In this document: positions 1 through 6,570 of the stretch, in pieces
Layout of the letters: every line of letters begins with the position of its first letter
How positions within the stretch are numbered: position 1 is the stretch's first letter
From: an uncultured Clostridia bacterium
GTDB taxonomy: Bacteria; Bacillota; Clostridia; Christensenellales; UBA1242
Length of the DNA stretch: 9,781 nt
Assembly: GCA_947589655.1 (NCBI GenBank)
Contig: CANQCE010000031.1
Span: forward strand, 1-9,781
Reading direction: 5' to 3'
The notes under the pieces: model-generated
What the model saw: the letters and a program-made list of their open reading frames with translations, nothing else
What the model was told of the DNA's origin: nothing
Databases searched by the model: none
Translations under genes and position numbers: made by a program

Positions 1-2898
1 TTTTATCTTTGGCAAAGCGTCTTTTAGCGATTCGCCCTCTGGCAGTTTGTCAACAATTTCAAGACCTTGCGTTGTGTTCAAATTGATTGACAATGCCACT
101 TTTTCATTGATTGCATAAGAAACGCTTAAGTCCTCGCCTGAAACATTGTAAGTTAAGCCTTTAATGTTCAATGCATCCACGCCATTTAAATTTATTCCGC
201 TTAAAATTTCAATTATATCTTCTGCATTTAGTTTTTTATTTGTTTCTGGTTTTTCAAATTTAATGCCAAAGGTAGAAACAATCTTATCAAACAAATCGGA
301 AAATTCATTAAGGTTTGCTTGTAAAACTATCTCGTCAATGCGCACACGAACCTGTTCGTTATATATAATAATTTCCACCCTATTGGCAAGTTCACCATCA
401 ACCCCTTCTGCACAAACAGAACCTGCGGCCCTCAGATATATTTTATCTGACAAATCAACCTGCAAATCAAAATCAAAGGTCAAAGTTTCTTCGCCAAGAT
501 TAACCATTAACTGCAAATTGCCTTCTTGCTGCGAAAAGATGTTGTAATATTCTGCATCTTCCTGCTCAGTAAGTTCTTTTAAGTTAAATGCCTTAACTGC
601 AAGTTCAATGGTGTTGTTTGTATTTGCGATTGTAAGAGAAGAAATATCGTCATTTTCAAATACAACATTTATCTCTGCATCAACAGGGTTTTCAGTGGCA
701 AATTTGGCTTTAAGTGTAAGATTATCTGTTGTGCCAAACAAATTAAATGAGAGTTTTTTGATAATCTCTTTCAACTGAAGCGTTGTAACATCCTCGCCAA
801 AGAACTGCATCGAGAGGTTCTTGATTGTAGCATTGTTATTTTGCGTTTCAGCAGACTCGGTTGTAGAGCCTTTTTCTGGCATATTTTCTGCAACAATTGC
901 AGCAATAACATCAAACAGTTTCTCGGAATTTGCAGCATTTATTTTTAACTTGTTGTTTTCATAGTCTATATAAATGTTGTCTTTTTCATATCGGATAACA
1001 ATATCGTGTTTGCCAACTTTAAAGCCGCTTATCCTATATATATTGTTTTCAAGGTCAAATTCAACATCTCCAAAAAGTTTAACGCCGCAAACCGAAGCGT
1101 CAAAATGGAAGGCATGTTGTTTGTTCTCAATGAATGCTTTTGTTTTTTCAATCTTGTTGAAAACCCCATCAATGCTTTCTGCTTTTTCTGGCAAGGCAAC
1201 ATTTTCGGCGGTTGCCCCAAGTGTAAGTGTTGCGTCAACTTTGTTGTAACTTATTTCAATTTGTGCATTGTCGTTTATTTTAGAAATTTTTCCAAGCCCT
1301 GAAAGATATTCAACCACTGCAAGTTGGTCGCCCTCCCCTGCAAGCAGTTTGATATTGTTCAGCACTTTCATCACGGCGCCAAGCCCAAGTTGCTTTTCAG
1401 AAAGGTCGCCAAATTCAGGGAGTTCAATGTCTGTGGCAAAAATTTGATTGATGCGTGCAATATATTCTTGCAGATTGTCAATATCTCCGCAAACAACAAT
1501 TTCGTCTAATTGCAAATATACGTCATTTCCGCAAACAGTTAAAATTGCTCTATTGTCCAAAAGTTTAATTTGCGCTTTAATCCCGTTGGAATAGTCCACT
1601 ATATATGTGCCAGAATATTTTTCGCCATCATAAGCAATTTCAAATTGCCCAGCAAATTTCTCAGCCGCCATAACCTCATCGGCAACGTCCAAAAGCGGCA
1701 ACAGATTTGTTACATCATAATATTCTGTTTCGACAACCGAAATGCCTTCTTCCACAGCGTTAAAACCAACATGCAGATGATATTTGTCATAAGCCACCTC
1801 AAGTTCGCTTAACTGATTGTTTTGTTGTTTTAAAACAACATCTGCACCCTGATTCCAATGCATGCTATATTCATTTTCCGTAAGCGTTGCCGTTTGTGGA
1901 AGATAATCCGTTACAACACCTTGATTTGAAAGCACGGCAGAAAGCACCGATTTTGCCAAAGAGGCATAATCTGGCTCACTTTCGGCCATTTGTGCCAATT
2001 TTTCGGTGTCAATGCCAAGTTTGGAGAGCATTTCATCCAAGATGTCTTCCACTTTTTTGCCCGTCTGCCTTTCTATAACCGCACTAATTTTATCTTTCCA
2101 TGCGTTAAAATCTTTGGCAGCAATTTTAAGCTTAAGCCCATTTGCTTCAATAAAAATTTGCTCTGCTTTATAAGTGAGTGCAAGGTCCAGCCCTTCAACA
2201 GCAGATGTGCTCAGTCTCGCCCCAACCTTAGGGTCAACTTGCAACAATGCGTTATAGGTTTTTTCGCCAACAGACAAATTAATGTTTGCTGCCACATGAT
2301 TGTTTGCAAACAAGTTTTTAGCATGCTCGCCAAAGATAACAAGTCCGCTCATGTCAACAATATCTTTTTCTTCTTCGTCAAAAGAAACTTCAATCTCGTC
2401 TTTGTTCATCTCTATTGATGGTGCCGACAACTTGATAGCATTATTTGAAATGAGGATGTTGTTTGTTTCAAGGCTGGTTATGCCAAAGTTCTGGTCGCAT
2501 TTTAAAACGCCCTCAATGGCAGAGCCAAGACGGATGACAAACTGATAACTGCCGTCTTCAAGTTGTTTTTCATCCACTTTCAACTTAGCCAAAAGGCTGT
2601 TAGGGTCAAAATTGTTAAAATCAATGCCCAAAGCGCTGCCAATTTTGTCAACAAAATCAAAATTGATGCCCAAATTTTCTGTTGCAAAATTAAGCACCTG
2701 CATTGGGTTTACTTTTACATCCATTCCTTGTGCAACTGTGGTGTCAAACTTATAGGTTTTGCCTTGCAATGTAAGATAAAGGTTTGGTGCAGTGTAAACA
2801 GCATCAACAACAAAATTTTGTTGGTTATATTCAAGGTCAAGGTCAATTTGTATGCCGCTGTCATCATAAACAACATCGGCGTTCAAATCCAAATCAAC
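1..2898 (-). repeat. Five degenerate protein-level repeats in the large surface protein
   Basis: Within residues 85-1050 of the large protein, five segments align by eye: NLYLTLQGKTYKF (residue 123), QIFIEANGLKLKI (331), DVYLQLDEIVVCG (543), NIYIDYENNKLKI (725) and QVRVRIDEIVLQA (933). The aligned third residue falls at 125, 333, 545, 727 and 935, giving spacings of 208, 212, 182 and 208. Copies 2-5 are each followed by a helix-like stretch ending in [VI]-x-x-[IVF]. Identity is low, so this is an old duplication or a shared fold rather than recent expansion. A DNA-level repeat is not apparent. Confidence 0.5.
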
Positions 2899-3150
2899 CC
2901 CAGAACCCTCAAAATTCAAATTCAGCCCATTAATTCGGATATTTTCAAAATCAACTACACGTTGTATAAATTCCGCAAAATATGTGTCATCATTTGCGCC
3001 TGCGCCGCCAATAGGGAGTGTTAAAACATTTGGCTTTACATCTCCAAACAGTTCAACATAACCAAAGAACACCACCAAAACAATTACAATATATTGTGTA
3101 AAAGTGCGAAAAATTTTTGGGAAGACTTTGTTTGGCTTTTTAATTTCCAT
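1..3150 (-). CDS. Large membrane-anchored repetitive extracytoplasmic protein (partial, C-terminus beyond window)
   Basis: Reading from the ATG at 3150 there are exactly 1050 sense codons to the window edge and no stop, so the protein is longer than 1050 residues. I do not recognise the family. The N-terminus has a short basic segment (about residues 1-16) and one hydrophobic segment (about 20-36), then polar, acidic, beta-rich sequence to the end. This fits a type II membrane protein or uncleaved signal anchor with almost everything outside the membrane. A degenerate unit recurs five times: an alternating hydrophobic strand with an [IVL]-[YF]-[IVL]-like core near residues 125, 333, 545, 727 and 935, followed by a second strand and a helix. 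There are few cysteines and no sortase motif in the visible part. The start is well supported: ATG overlaps the upstream stop (TAATG) and AGGGAGG lies 7 bases before it, implying translational coupling. All plus-strand open frames here are shadows. A structural or cell-envelope role is only a guess. Confidence 0.85.
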   Translation of the reverse strand, partial: MEIKKPNKVFPKIFRTFTQYIVIVLVVFFGYVELFGDVKPNVLTLPIGGAGANDDTYFAEFIQRVVDFENIRINGLNLNFEGSGVDLDLNADVVYDDSGIQIDLDLEYNQQNFVVDAVYTAPNLYLTLQGKTYKFDTTVAQGMDVKVNPMQVLNFATENLGINFDFVDKIGSALGIDFNNFDPNSLLAKLKVDEKQLEDGSYQFVIRLGSAIEGVLKCDQNFGITSLETNNILISNNAIKLSAPSIEMNKDEIEVSFDEEEKDIVDMSGLVIFGEHAKNLFANNHVAANINLSVGEKTYNALLQVDPKVGARLSTSAVEGLDLALTYKAEQIFIEANGLKLKIAAKDFNAWKDKISAVIERQTGKKVEDILDEMLSKLGIDTEKLAQMAESEPDYASLAKSVLSAVLSNQGVVTDYLPQTATLTENEYSMHWNQGADVVLKQQNNQLSELEVAYDKYHLHVGFNAVEEGISVVETEYYDVTNLLPLLDVADEVMAAEKFAGQFEIAYDGEKYSGTYIVDYSNGIKAQIKLLDNRAILTVCGNDVYLQLDEIVVCGDIDNLQEYIARINQIFATDIELPEFGDLSEKQLGLGAVMKVLNNIKLLAGEGDQLAVVEYLSGLGKISKINDNAQIEISYNKVDATLTLGATAENVALPEKAESIDGVFNKIEKTKAFIENKQHAFHFDASVCGVKLFGDVEFDLENNIYRISGFKVGKHDIVIRYEKDNIYIDYENNKLKINAANSEKLFDVIAAIVAENMPEKGSTTESAETQNNNATIKNLSMQFFGEDVTTLQLKEIIKKLSFNLFGTTDNLTLKAKFATENPVDAEINVVFENDDISSLTIANTNNTIELAVKAFNLKELTEQEDAEYYNIFSQQEGNLQLMVNLGEETLTFDFDLQVDLSDKIYLRAAGSVCAEGVDGELANRVEIIIYNEQVRVRIDEIVLQANLNEFSDLFDKIVSTFGIKFEKPETNKKLNAEDIIEILSGINLNGVDALNIKGLTYNVSGEDLSVSYAINEKVALSINLNTTQGLEIVDKLPEGESLKDALPKIK

Positions 3151-4088
3151 TAGGCCACCTCCCTAAGCACGTGTTCCACACTTGGGATGTCTGTAAAATG
3201 AAATTTGTCATCAAATTTATCTGTGACCTTCATCATGCCAATGCCAGACACGTTCATTTTATAAATTTCTTCATACGAAATTTCAACAAAGTTAAAACTG
3301 TCGTCAACTGTAACATCCATGGTTAAAGAAACCCACTCTGGAGGGTCTGCCATGCCTGAGGAAAACTTAATTTCATAAGAATAGCACAGTGCCGCATATG
3401 CAAGATGCGAACCGTCCATTTTTATTTGGAAGGAATATGTTCCGTTGCCGTTGTCTTTAACTGCAGACATCATATTTTGCCCACAAGTTATAGACGAAAC
3501 AATGTATGGCATAACTCTGGAAGGATGCGTGTTGAAAGTGGTTTTATATTCTTCCAAAGTTAAATTTTGCAGTTCTTTCTCAGCAAAAACGCCAACAAAA
3601 TCTTCATAATTTTCTGCTTTTGGGTTTAAAATGTCCCCCTTGGCATAAAGTTTTATTTCATCTGTGGCATAATCATAGATAATGCGTGAGCAAATTTGTG
3701 GCGCAAGGCTGCTTGTGGATGGACTTAATTTGTTATAATAAAGTTTGCCATCTTTTTTTAAGCGCTCGCCTTTCATTGGCTGTTCAATGCCCATTGGCGC
3801 ATGAACAGTTCCAGTCATAATTTTATAAAATTCGTTTGCGTTATAAAGGTTGTGCTCGGCAATAACATACAGTTCCACAGGGCGAAAAGAAGTTGGCTTG
3901 GAAGAAGCACTGCGCTTAACAAGTTCCAGCACTGTTTCTTCGCTTTCCGAAATGGATTCTTCACTTGCATCCACAACAGAAGGAACTTCCAGATTGTCAA
4001 CATAAATTTTGCCAACAGAAAGGCCTGTCAGCAGTGCGACAGCAATCAAAAGTATTGTGGACATAAAATTTTTTAATTTATTTGTCAA
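3150..4088 (-). CDS. Membrane-anchored extracytoplasmic protein of unknown function, 312 aa
   Basis: I do not recognise this family. The protein starts MTNKLKNF, a short basic cytoplasmic tail, followed by one membrane segment at about residues 8-27. A Ser/Glu-rich linker (about 41-66) then leads to a soluble domain of about 245 residues with strands and aromatic residues (for example GTYSFQIKM near 216 and SLTMDVTVDD near 254). It has three cysteines (133, 202, 235) and no lipobox. The start is TTG: GGAG sits 7 bases upstream, and an in-frame ATG eight codons in would cut into the anchor and has no ribosome binding site. It is the first gene of a two-gene operon, and its TAA overlaps the ATG of the large repetitive protein by one base. 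Equal production, and action of the pair at the same membrane, is an inference from that coupling. It reads from the promoter at 4198-4226 behind a leader of about 100 bases. Confidence 0.85.
   Translation of the reverse strand: MTNKLKNFMSTILLIAVALLTGLSVGKIYVDNLEVPSVVDASEESISESEETVLELVKRSASSKPTSFRPVELYVIAEHNLYNANEFYKIMTGTVHAPMGIEQPMKGERLKKDGKLYYNKLSPSTSSLAPQICSRIIYDYATDEIKLYAKGDILNPKAENYEDFVGVFAEKELQNLTLEEYKTTFNTHPSRVMPYIVSSITCGQNMMSAVKDNGNGTYSFQIKMDGSHLAYAALCYSYEIKFSSGMADPPEWVSLTMDVTVDDSFNFVEISYEEIYKMNVSGIGMMKVTDKFDDKFHFTDIPSVEHVLREVA
3155..3164 (-). promoter_or_regulatory. Ribosome binding site of the large repetitive protein
   Basis: On the minus strand AGGGAGGTGG lies inside the last codons of the 312-residue gene. 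Its AGGGAGG core ends 7 bases before the ATG at 3150. It is the strongest Shine-Dalgarno sequence in the window and fixes the start of the large gene. Confidence 0.85.
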
Positions 4089-4093
4089 ATTTT

Positions 4094-4099
4094 CACTCC
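4094..4099 (-). promoter_or_regulatory. Ribosome binding site supporting the TTG start of the 312-residue protein
   Basis: The minus strand reads GGAGTG, with GGAG ending 7 bases before the TTG at 4088-4086. The GTG inside this box is in another frame and meets TGA after two further codons, so TTG is the better start. Confidence 0.7.
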
Positions 4100-4130
4100 A
4101 ATTTGAGAGATTTCAATATTCAAAAGTTTC

Positions 4131-4191
4131 AGCATCGCCAAAACGTAACTTTAAAAGCACGGCACAAAAAATTTTGCAGATTTCTGATGCT
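4131..4191 (-). promoter_or_regulatory. Possible structured 5' leader of the surface-protein operon
   Basis: The predicted transcript begins with AGCATC (4191-4186), which is perfectly complementary to GATGCT at 4136-4131, so the first 61 bases could be closed by a 6-bp stem. A small CAGA/TCTG hairpin lies just inside the 5' arm. I do not recognise a known riboswitch or protein leader motif. A 6-bp match in a leader this size can arise by chance, so this is a weak call. Confidence 0.25.
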
Positions 4192-4202
4192 ACACATAGC
4201 AT
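4187..4202. promoter_or_regulatory. Operator-like palindrome over the -10 and start point of the surface-protein operon
   Basis: ATGCTA-CACA-TAGCAT is a perfect inverted repeat with 6-base arms. One arm lies almost entirely in the -10 hexamer (4198-4203) and the other covers the predicted transcription start near 4191. That is a usual place for a repressor dimer to block RNA polymerase. The regulator is unknown and none is encoded in this window. Confidence 0.45.
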
Positions 4203-4226
4203 AACACAAATGGATAAATTTGTCAA
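4198..4226 (-). promoter_or_regulatory. Promoter of the surface-protein operon
   Basis: On the minus strand TTGACA (4226-4221), a 17-bp spacer and TATGCT (4203-4198) form a near-consensus vegetative promoter, with TG one base before the -10 (extended -10). Very AT-rich sequence at 4229-4262, just upstream of the -35, could act as an UP element. The predicted start is near 4191, about 100 bases before the TTG start codon. Confidence 0.8.
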
Positions 4227-4265
4227 TCAAAAATAATTAAATATTTTTAAATATATATATGCAAC

Positions 4266-4291
4266 AAAAAAAGTCTCTACAACAAGAGACT
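4266..4291 (-). terminator. Intrinsic terminator after the 23S rRNA methyltransferase gene
   Basis: On the minus strand a perfect 7-bp stem (AGTCTCT at 4291-4285, AGAGACT at 4278-4272) with a 6-base loop is followed by an unbroken run of T. It begins 7 bases after the rlmD stop codon. It insulates the rRNA methyltransferase operon from the surface-protein promoter just downstream. Confidence 0.9.
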
Positions 4292-4297
4292 AATTTC

Positions 4298-5530
4298 CTA
4301 TTTTTTTATCAATTTCACACACGTTTCCAGCCCTGCGGTGCAAGGGAACATGTCAAAAACGGTGACATCTTGAATATCATAAAATTTAAGCAACGTTTTC
4401 AAATCTCGAACAAGTGTGGAGAAATTGCACGACACATACACAATCTCTGGGATCTCTTTCTCTATTATACTGCCCAAAACGGAAGCTTTGCAGCCCTCTC
4501 GTGCTGGATCAAGCACCACAAGATTGGCATCTGAAATGAGAGGAAGTTTTTCTTCAACCTTTCCACAAATATGCTTTATGTTTTTGGCCACAAATTGCTG
4601 TGCCGCAAGGTGCGCAGATTTTTGCATTTCAATTCCATACACAAATTTGGCAGATTTTGAAAGCATATATGTTAAAAGCCCCTGCCCTGCATAGGCATTG
4701 ACAACATTTTTATTTTTTGCAAATTTAAGAATGTGTTCATACAGAAAAGCGGCAACGGCGTCATTAACTTGGTTAAAGGCCTGCGGCTGAAAACTTGCCA
4801 CAAAGCCATCAAACTTTTGCTGCAAAACATCTTTTCCATGCACACATTCAACCTTGGTGCTATCGCTCTCCAAAACCTCTCCAAAAGCAAAAAACACAGA
4901 AAAATCACCAAAAATTTGCAAATTTTTGACATTTTTTACATGATTTTTTGCATTTTTAGGAAAAAGAAAGCAAATTGCAATATCTTCGCCGACATTTTTT
5001 ATATAGCAACTTTTTGCGCCTTCCACCGCCTTTGATGCAACAAACTTTTTTACAATCTCCAAAGCCTTTTGCACTTTTTCATTGGCAATTGGGCAGGTTT
5101 TAACTTCAAAAAATTCATGCGTTTTTGCCTTGTTGTAACCAACCTTGCCGTTTTGAATTTCAAGTTTTATCTTGTTGCGATAAAAGAACCTGTTTGGGCT
5201 TTGCACAAAGTTGATTTTGCCGTTGTAGCCAACTTTTGAAAACTCTTTTGCAATGTTGTTTGTCTTAAATTGCTGTTCTTCTGCATATCCGCAATGCTGA
5301 AAATCGCAACCTCCGCACACTGAAAAATGTGGGCATTGCGCAGGTTTACGCATAATAGACGCCTGCAACACTTTTTTACAGTCCGCCAAAGAAAATGAGG
5401 CATACTCTTTAACAATTTCCGCTTCCACCACCTCGCCAGGCAGCGTTTTTGGCACAAAAACAACTTTGCCATCTTTTTTGGCAACGCCAGAACCATCGTA
5501 TGACAAATCAAAAATTTGCAAGGTTTCCAT
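4298..5530 (-). CDS. rlmD: 23S rRNA (uracil-C5)-methyltransferase, RlmD/RlmCD (RumA/TrmA) family
   Basis: This SAM-dependent enzyme family makes 5-methyluridine, in bacteria usually at U1939 (and U747 in many Gram-positives) of 23S rRNA; which site is used here cannot be told. Residues 1-50 resemble a TRAM RNA-binding domain (YDGSGVAK and VFVPKTLPGEVV). Four cysteines fit the family's [4Fe-4S] ligands: C66, C72 and C75 in CPHFSVCGGC, and C146. The methyltransferase half has QPQAFNQVN (248-256), the SAM loop NAYAGQGLL (278-286), DPAREG (341-346), the catalytic cysteine C368 in SCNFSTLVRD, and the base E402 in DMFPCTAGLE. In many relatives the residue two before that glutamate is histidine; here it is glycine (G400). 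At 410 residues it is slightly short. No Shine-Dalgarno sequence precedes the ATG; instead a promoter -10 ends six bases upstream, so the mRNA may be leaderless. Readthrough from the tatD-rsmA operon is also possible. Confidence 0.93.
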   Translation of the reverse strand: METLQIFDLSYDGSGVAKKDGKVVFVPKTLPGEVVEAEIVKEYASFSLADCKKVLQASIMRKPAQCPHFSVCGGCDFQHCGYAEEQQFKTNNIAKEFSKVGYNGKINFVQSPNRFFYRNKIKLEIQNGKVGYNKAKTHEFFEVKTCPIANEKVQKALEIVKKFVASKAVEGAKSCYIKNVGEDIAICFLFPKNAKNHVKNVKNLQIFGDFSVFFAFGEVLESDSTKVECVHGKDVLQQKFDGFVASFQPQAFNQVNDAVAAFLYEHILKFAKNKNVVNAYAGQGLLTYMLSKSAKFVYGIEMQKSAHLAAQQFVAKNIKHICGKVEEKLPLISDANLVVLDPAREGCKASVLGSIIEKEIPEIVYVSCNFSTLVRDLKTLLKFYDIQDVTVFDMFPCTAGLETCVKLIKK

Positions 5531-5536
5531 GGCATG

Positions 5537-5565
5537 ATTTTATCATAATTTTGTGCTTAATTCAA
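5537..5565 (-). promoter_or_regulatory. Promoter of rlmD, predicted to give a leaderless mRNA
   Basis: On the minus strand TTGAAT (5565-5560), a 17-bp spacer and TAAAAT (5542-5537) are preceded by TG-A, an extended -10. The start point expected 6-8 bases after the -10 is the A of the rlmD ATG at 5530. No ribosome binding site lies in between. Confidence 0.65.
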
Positions 5566-5575
5566 GAAAAAGCAA

Positions 5576-5749
5576 CTATTTTTCTTTTTTTCTGTGCTGA
5601 AAACGACAATTTATAAGCGAAGATAAAGAACACGAAATTTGATTGACCAAATTCCGCAGCTGTTCAATCTGTTCCATGTCAAGCCCTTTGGCAAGTTCCA
5701 TTGCAATGGCAGTTGCCAATAGAACAAGTTCTTCATCTGTGCAAGCCAT
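5576..5749 (-). CDS. Small hypothetical protein, 57 aa
   Basis: The frame starts MACTDEELVLLATAIAME and ends in RKKEK. It looks like a small soluble helical protein: an amphipathic helix around EELVLLATAIAMELAKG (6-22), a second around DMEQIEQLRNLVNQI (24-38), and a basic tail. It contains three cysteines (3, 40, 48). Small proteins of about this size with an EEL-LLA-start are, from memory, common in Clostridia as uncharacterised proteins, but I cannot name a family. It lies 18 bases after the rsmA stop on the same strand and nearly fills the rsmA-rlmD gap. No Shine-Dalgarno sequence precedes the ATG; a TATAAA lies 5 bases upstream. Coding status rests on position, clean frame and amphipathic pattern. 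Confidence 0.6.
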   Translation of the reverse strand: MACTDEELVLLATAIAMELAKGLDMEQIEQLRNLVNQISCSLSSLINCRFQHRKKEK

Positions 5750-5754
5750 GTTTT

Positions 5755-5784
5755 TTTATATTAATTTTTAAGGGTTTTTGTTAA
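5755..5784 (-). promoter_or_regulatory. Possible promoter of the 57-residue gene
   Basis: On the minus strand TTAACA (5784-5779), an 18-bp spacer and TATAAA (5760-5755) end 5 bases before the ATG at 5749. The -35 box overlaps the last codons of rsmA. The region is AT-rich, so chance matches are likely; it is listed because the short -10 to ATG distance matches rlmD and tatD. Confidence 0.35.
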
Positions 5785-6559
5785 AATTTAAGGCTTTGTA
5801 AATTTCCAAAAGTTCGTCAAGCGAAAAACTCTCGGCACGGCGTGACAAAACCTCCTCGGTTAGCGCACTTTTAAGTTTATCTTTGAAATAAACCTTGGAG
5901 AGATTGTTTTGCAAAGTTTTTCTTCTCATGGCAAAACAAGCCTTGACAAATTTAAAAAATTCTGCCTTGTCAACATCTTCATGCCTATGTTCAATTAAAA
6001 TGTTAAGCACTGCACTGTCCACATTTGGCTCTGGATAGAACATCTTTCTGCTGACAATCCTTTTTATCGTTGGTGTTCCGTGAAAGTTCGTCATGACCGT
6101 TAAAATTCCATAATCCTTTCCACCAACTTTGCTGCAAATGCGCTCGGCGACCTCTTTTTGCACCATTATGGTAAGCGAAACAAGCCTTGTGCTCTGCTCA
6201 AGCAGTTTAAAAATGATGGGCGTTGTGATGTAATATGGAAGGTTTGCCACAACTTTAATTTTGCCACCAAACTTACTCTCCACCTCACGCATATCGGTGC
6301 CCAAAAAATCTTGAAAAACAAACTCCACATTGGCAAGATTTAAACTGTTTAAAGTTTGTTCAAGCGTTTTGTCAATTTCATATGCAACAACTTTTTTTGC
6401 ACGAGCAGACAGCACCTTTGTTAAACTGCCTGCACCAGCCCCAATTTCCAGCACCTCATCTTCAGGCATAATTTGCGCATCGTCGGCAATGGCTTCAAGA
6501 AGGTTTTTATCTGATATAAAGTTTTGCCCAAACTTTTTTTTGAATACAAATTCGCTCAT
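5768..6559 (-). CDS. rsmA: 16S rRNA (adenine(1518)-N6/adenine(1519)-N6)-dimethyltransferase
   Basis: RsmA (KsgA) dimethylates two adjacent adenines in the terminal hairpin of 16S rRNA during late assembly of the small subunit. With the start at 6559 it has 263 residues, the usual length. Visible motifs are KKKFGQNF (7-14), the SAM loop EIGAGAGSLT (38-47), the acidic end of the next strand in YEIDK (60-64), the catalytic NLPYYITTP (106-114), the P-x-P-x-VDSAV segment and RRKTLQNNL in the C-terminal helical domain. The frame stays open to a GTG at 6574 that overlaps the tatD stop (GTGA), but I prefer the ATG at 6559 because AGGGA ends 5 bases before it and the product then begins at the family's usual place. 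It is co-transcribed with tatD. In many Firmicutes an rnmV gene stands between the two; it is absent here. Confidence 0.95.
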   Translation of the reverse strand: MSEFVFKKKFGQNFISDKNLLEAIADDAQIMPEDEVLEIGAGAGSLTKVLSARAKKVVAYEIDKTLEQTLNSLNLANVEFVFQDFLGTDMREVESKFGGKIKVVANLPYYITTPIIFKLLEQSTRLVSLTIMVQKEVAERICSKVGGKDYGILTVMTNFHGTPTIKRIVSRKMFYPEPNVDSAVLNILIEHRHEDVDKAEFFKFVKACFAMRRKTLQNNLSKVYFKDKLKSALTEEVLSRRAESFSLDELLEIYKALNFNKNP

Positions 6560-6564
6560 ATTTT

Positions 6565-6569
6565 TCCCT
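6565..6569 (-). promoter_or_regulatory. Ribosome binding site deciding the rsmA start
   Basis: AGGGA on the minus strand ends 5 bases before the ATG at 6559. It overlaps the end of tatD and favours this ATG over the GTG at 6574. Confidence 0.6.
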
Positions 6570-6570
6570 T

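Noticed and set aside
164..3024. Many plus-strand open frames of 60-150 codons across the left 3 kb.
   Set aside because: All lie opposite the uninterrupted 1050-codon minus-strand frame, lack ribosome binding sites or recognisable motifs, and overlap one another in different frames.
5167..5535. Alternative minus-strand frame beginning at 5535 inside rlmD.
   Set aside because: It is out of frame with the clear methyltransferase motifs and is a shadow of rlmD.
5564..5586. AAGAAAAA/TTTTTCTT hairpin near the end of the 57-residue gene as a terminator.
   Set aside because: The stem has one G-C pair, overlaps the gene's end and the rlmD -35 box, and on the minus strand is not followed by a T-run. 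In the plus direction, where a T-run follows, there is no gene to terminate.
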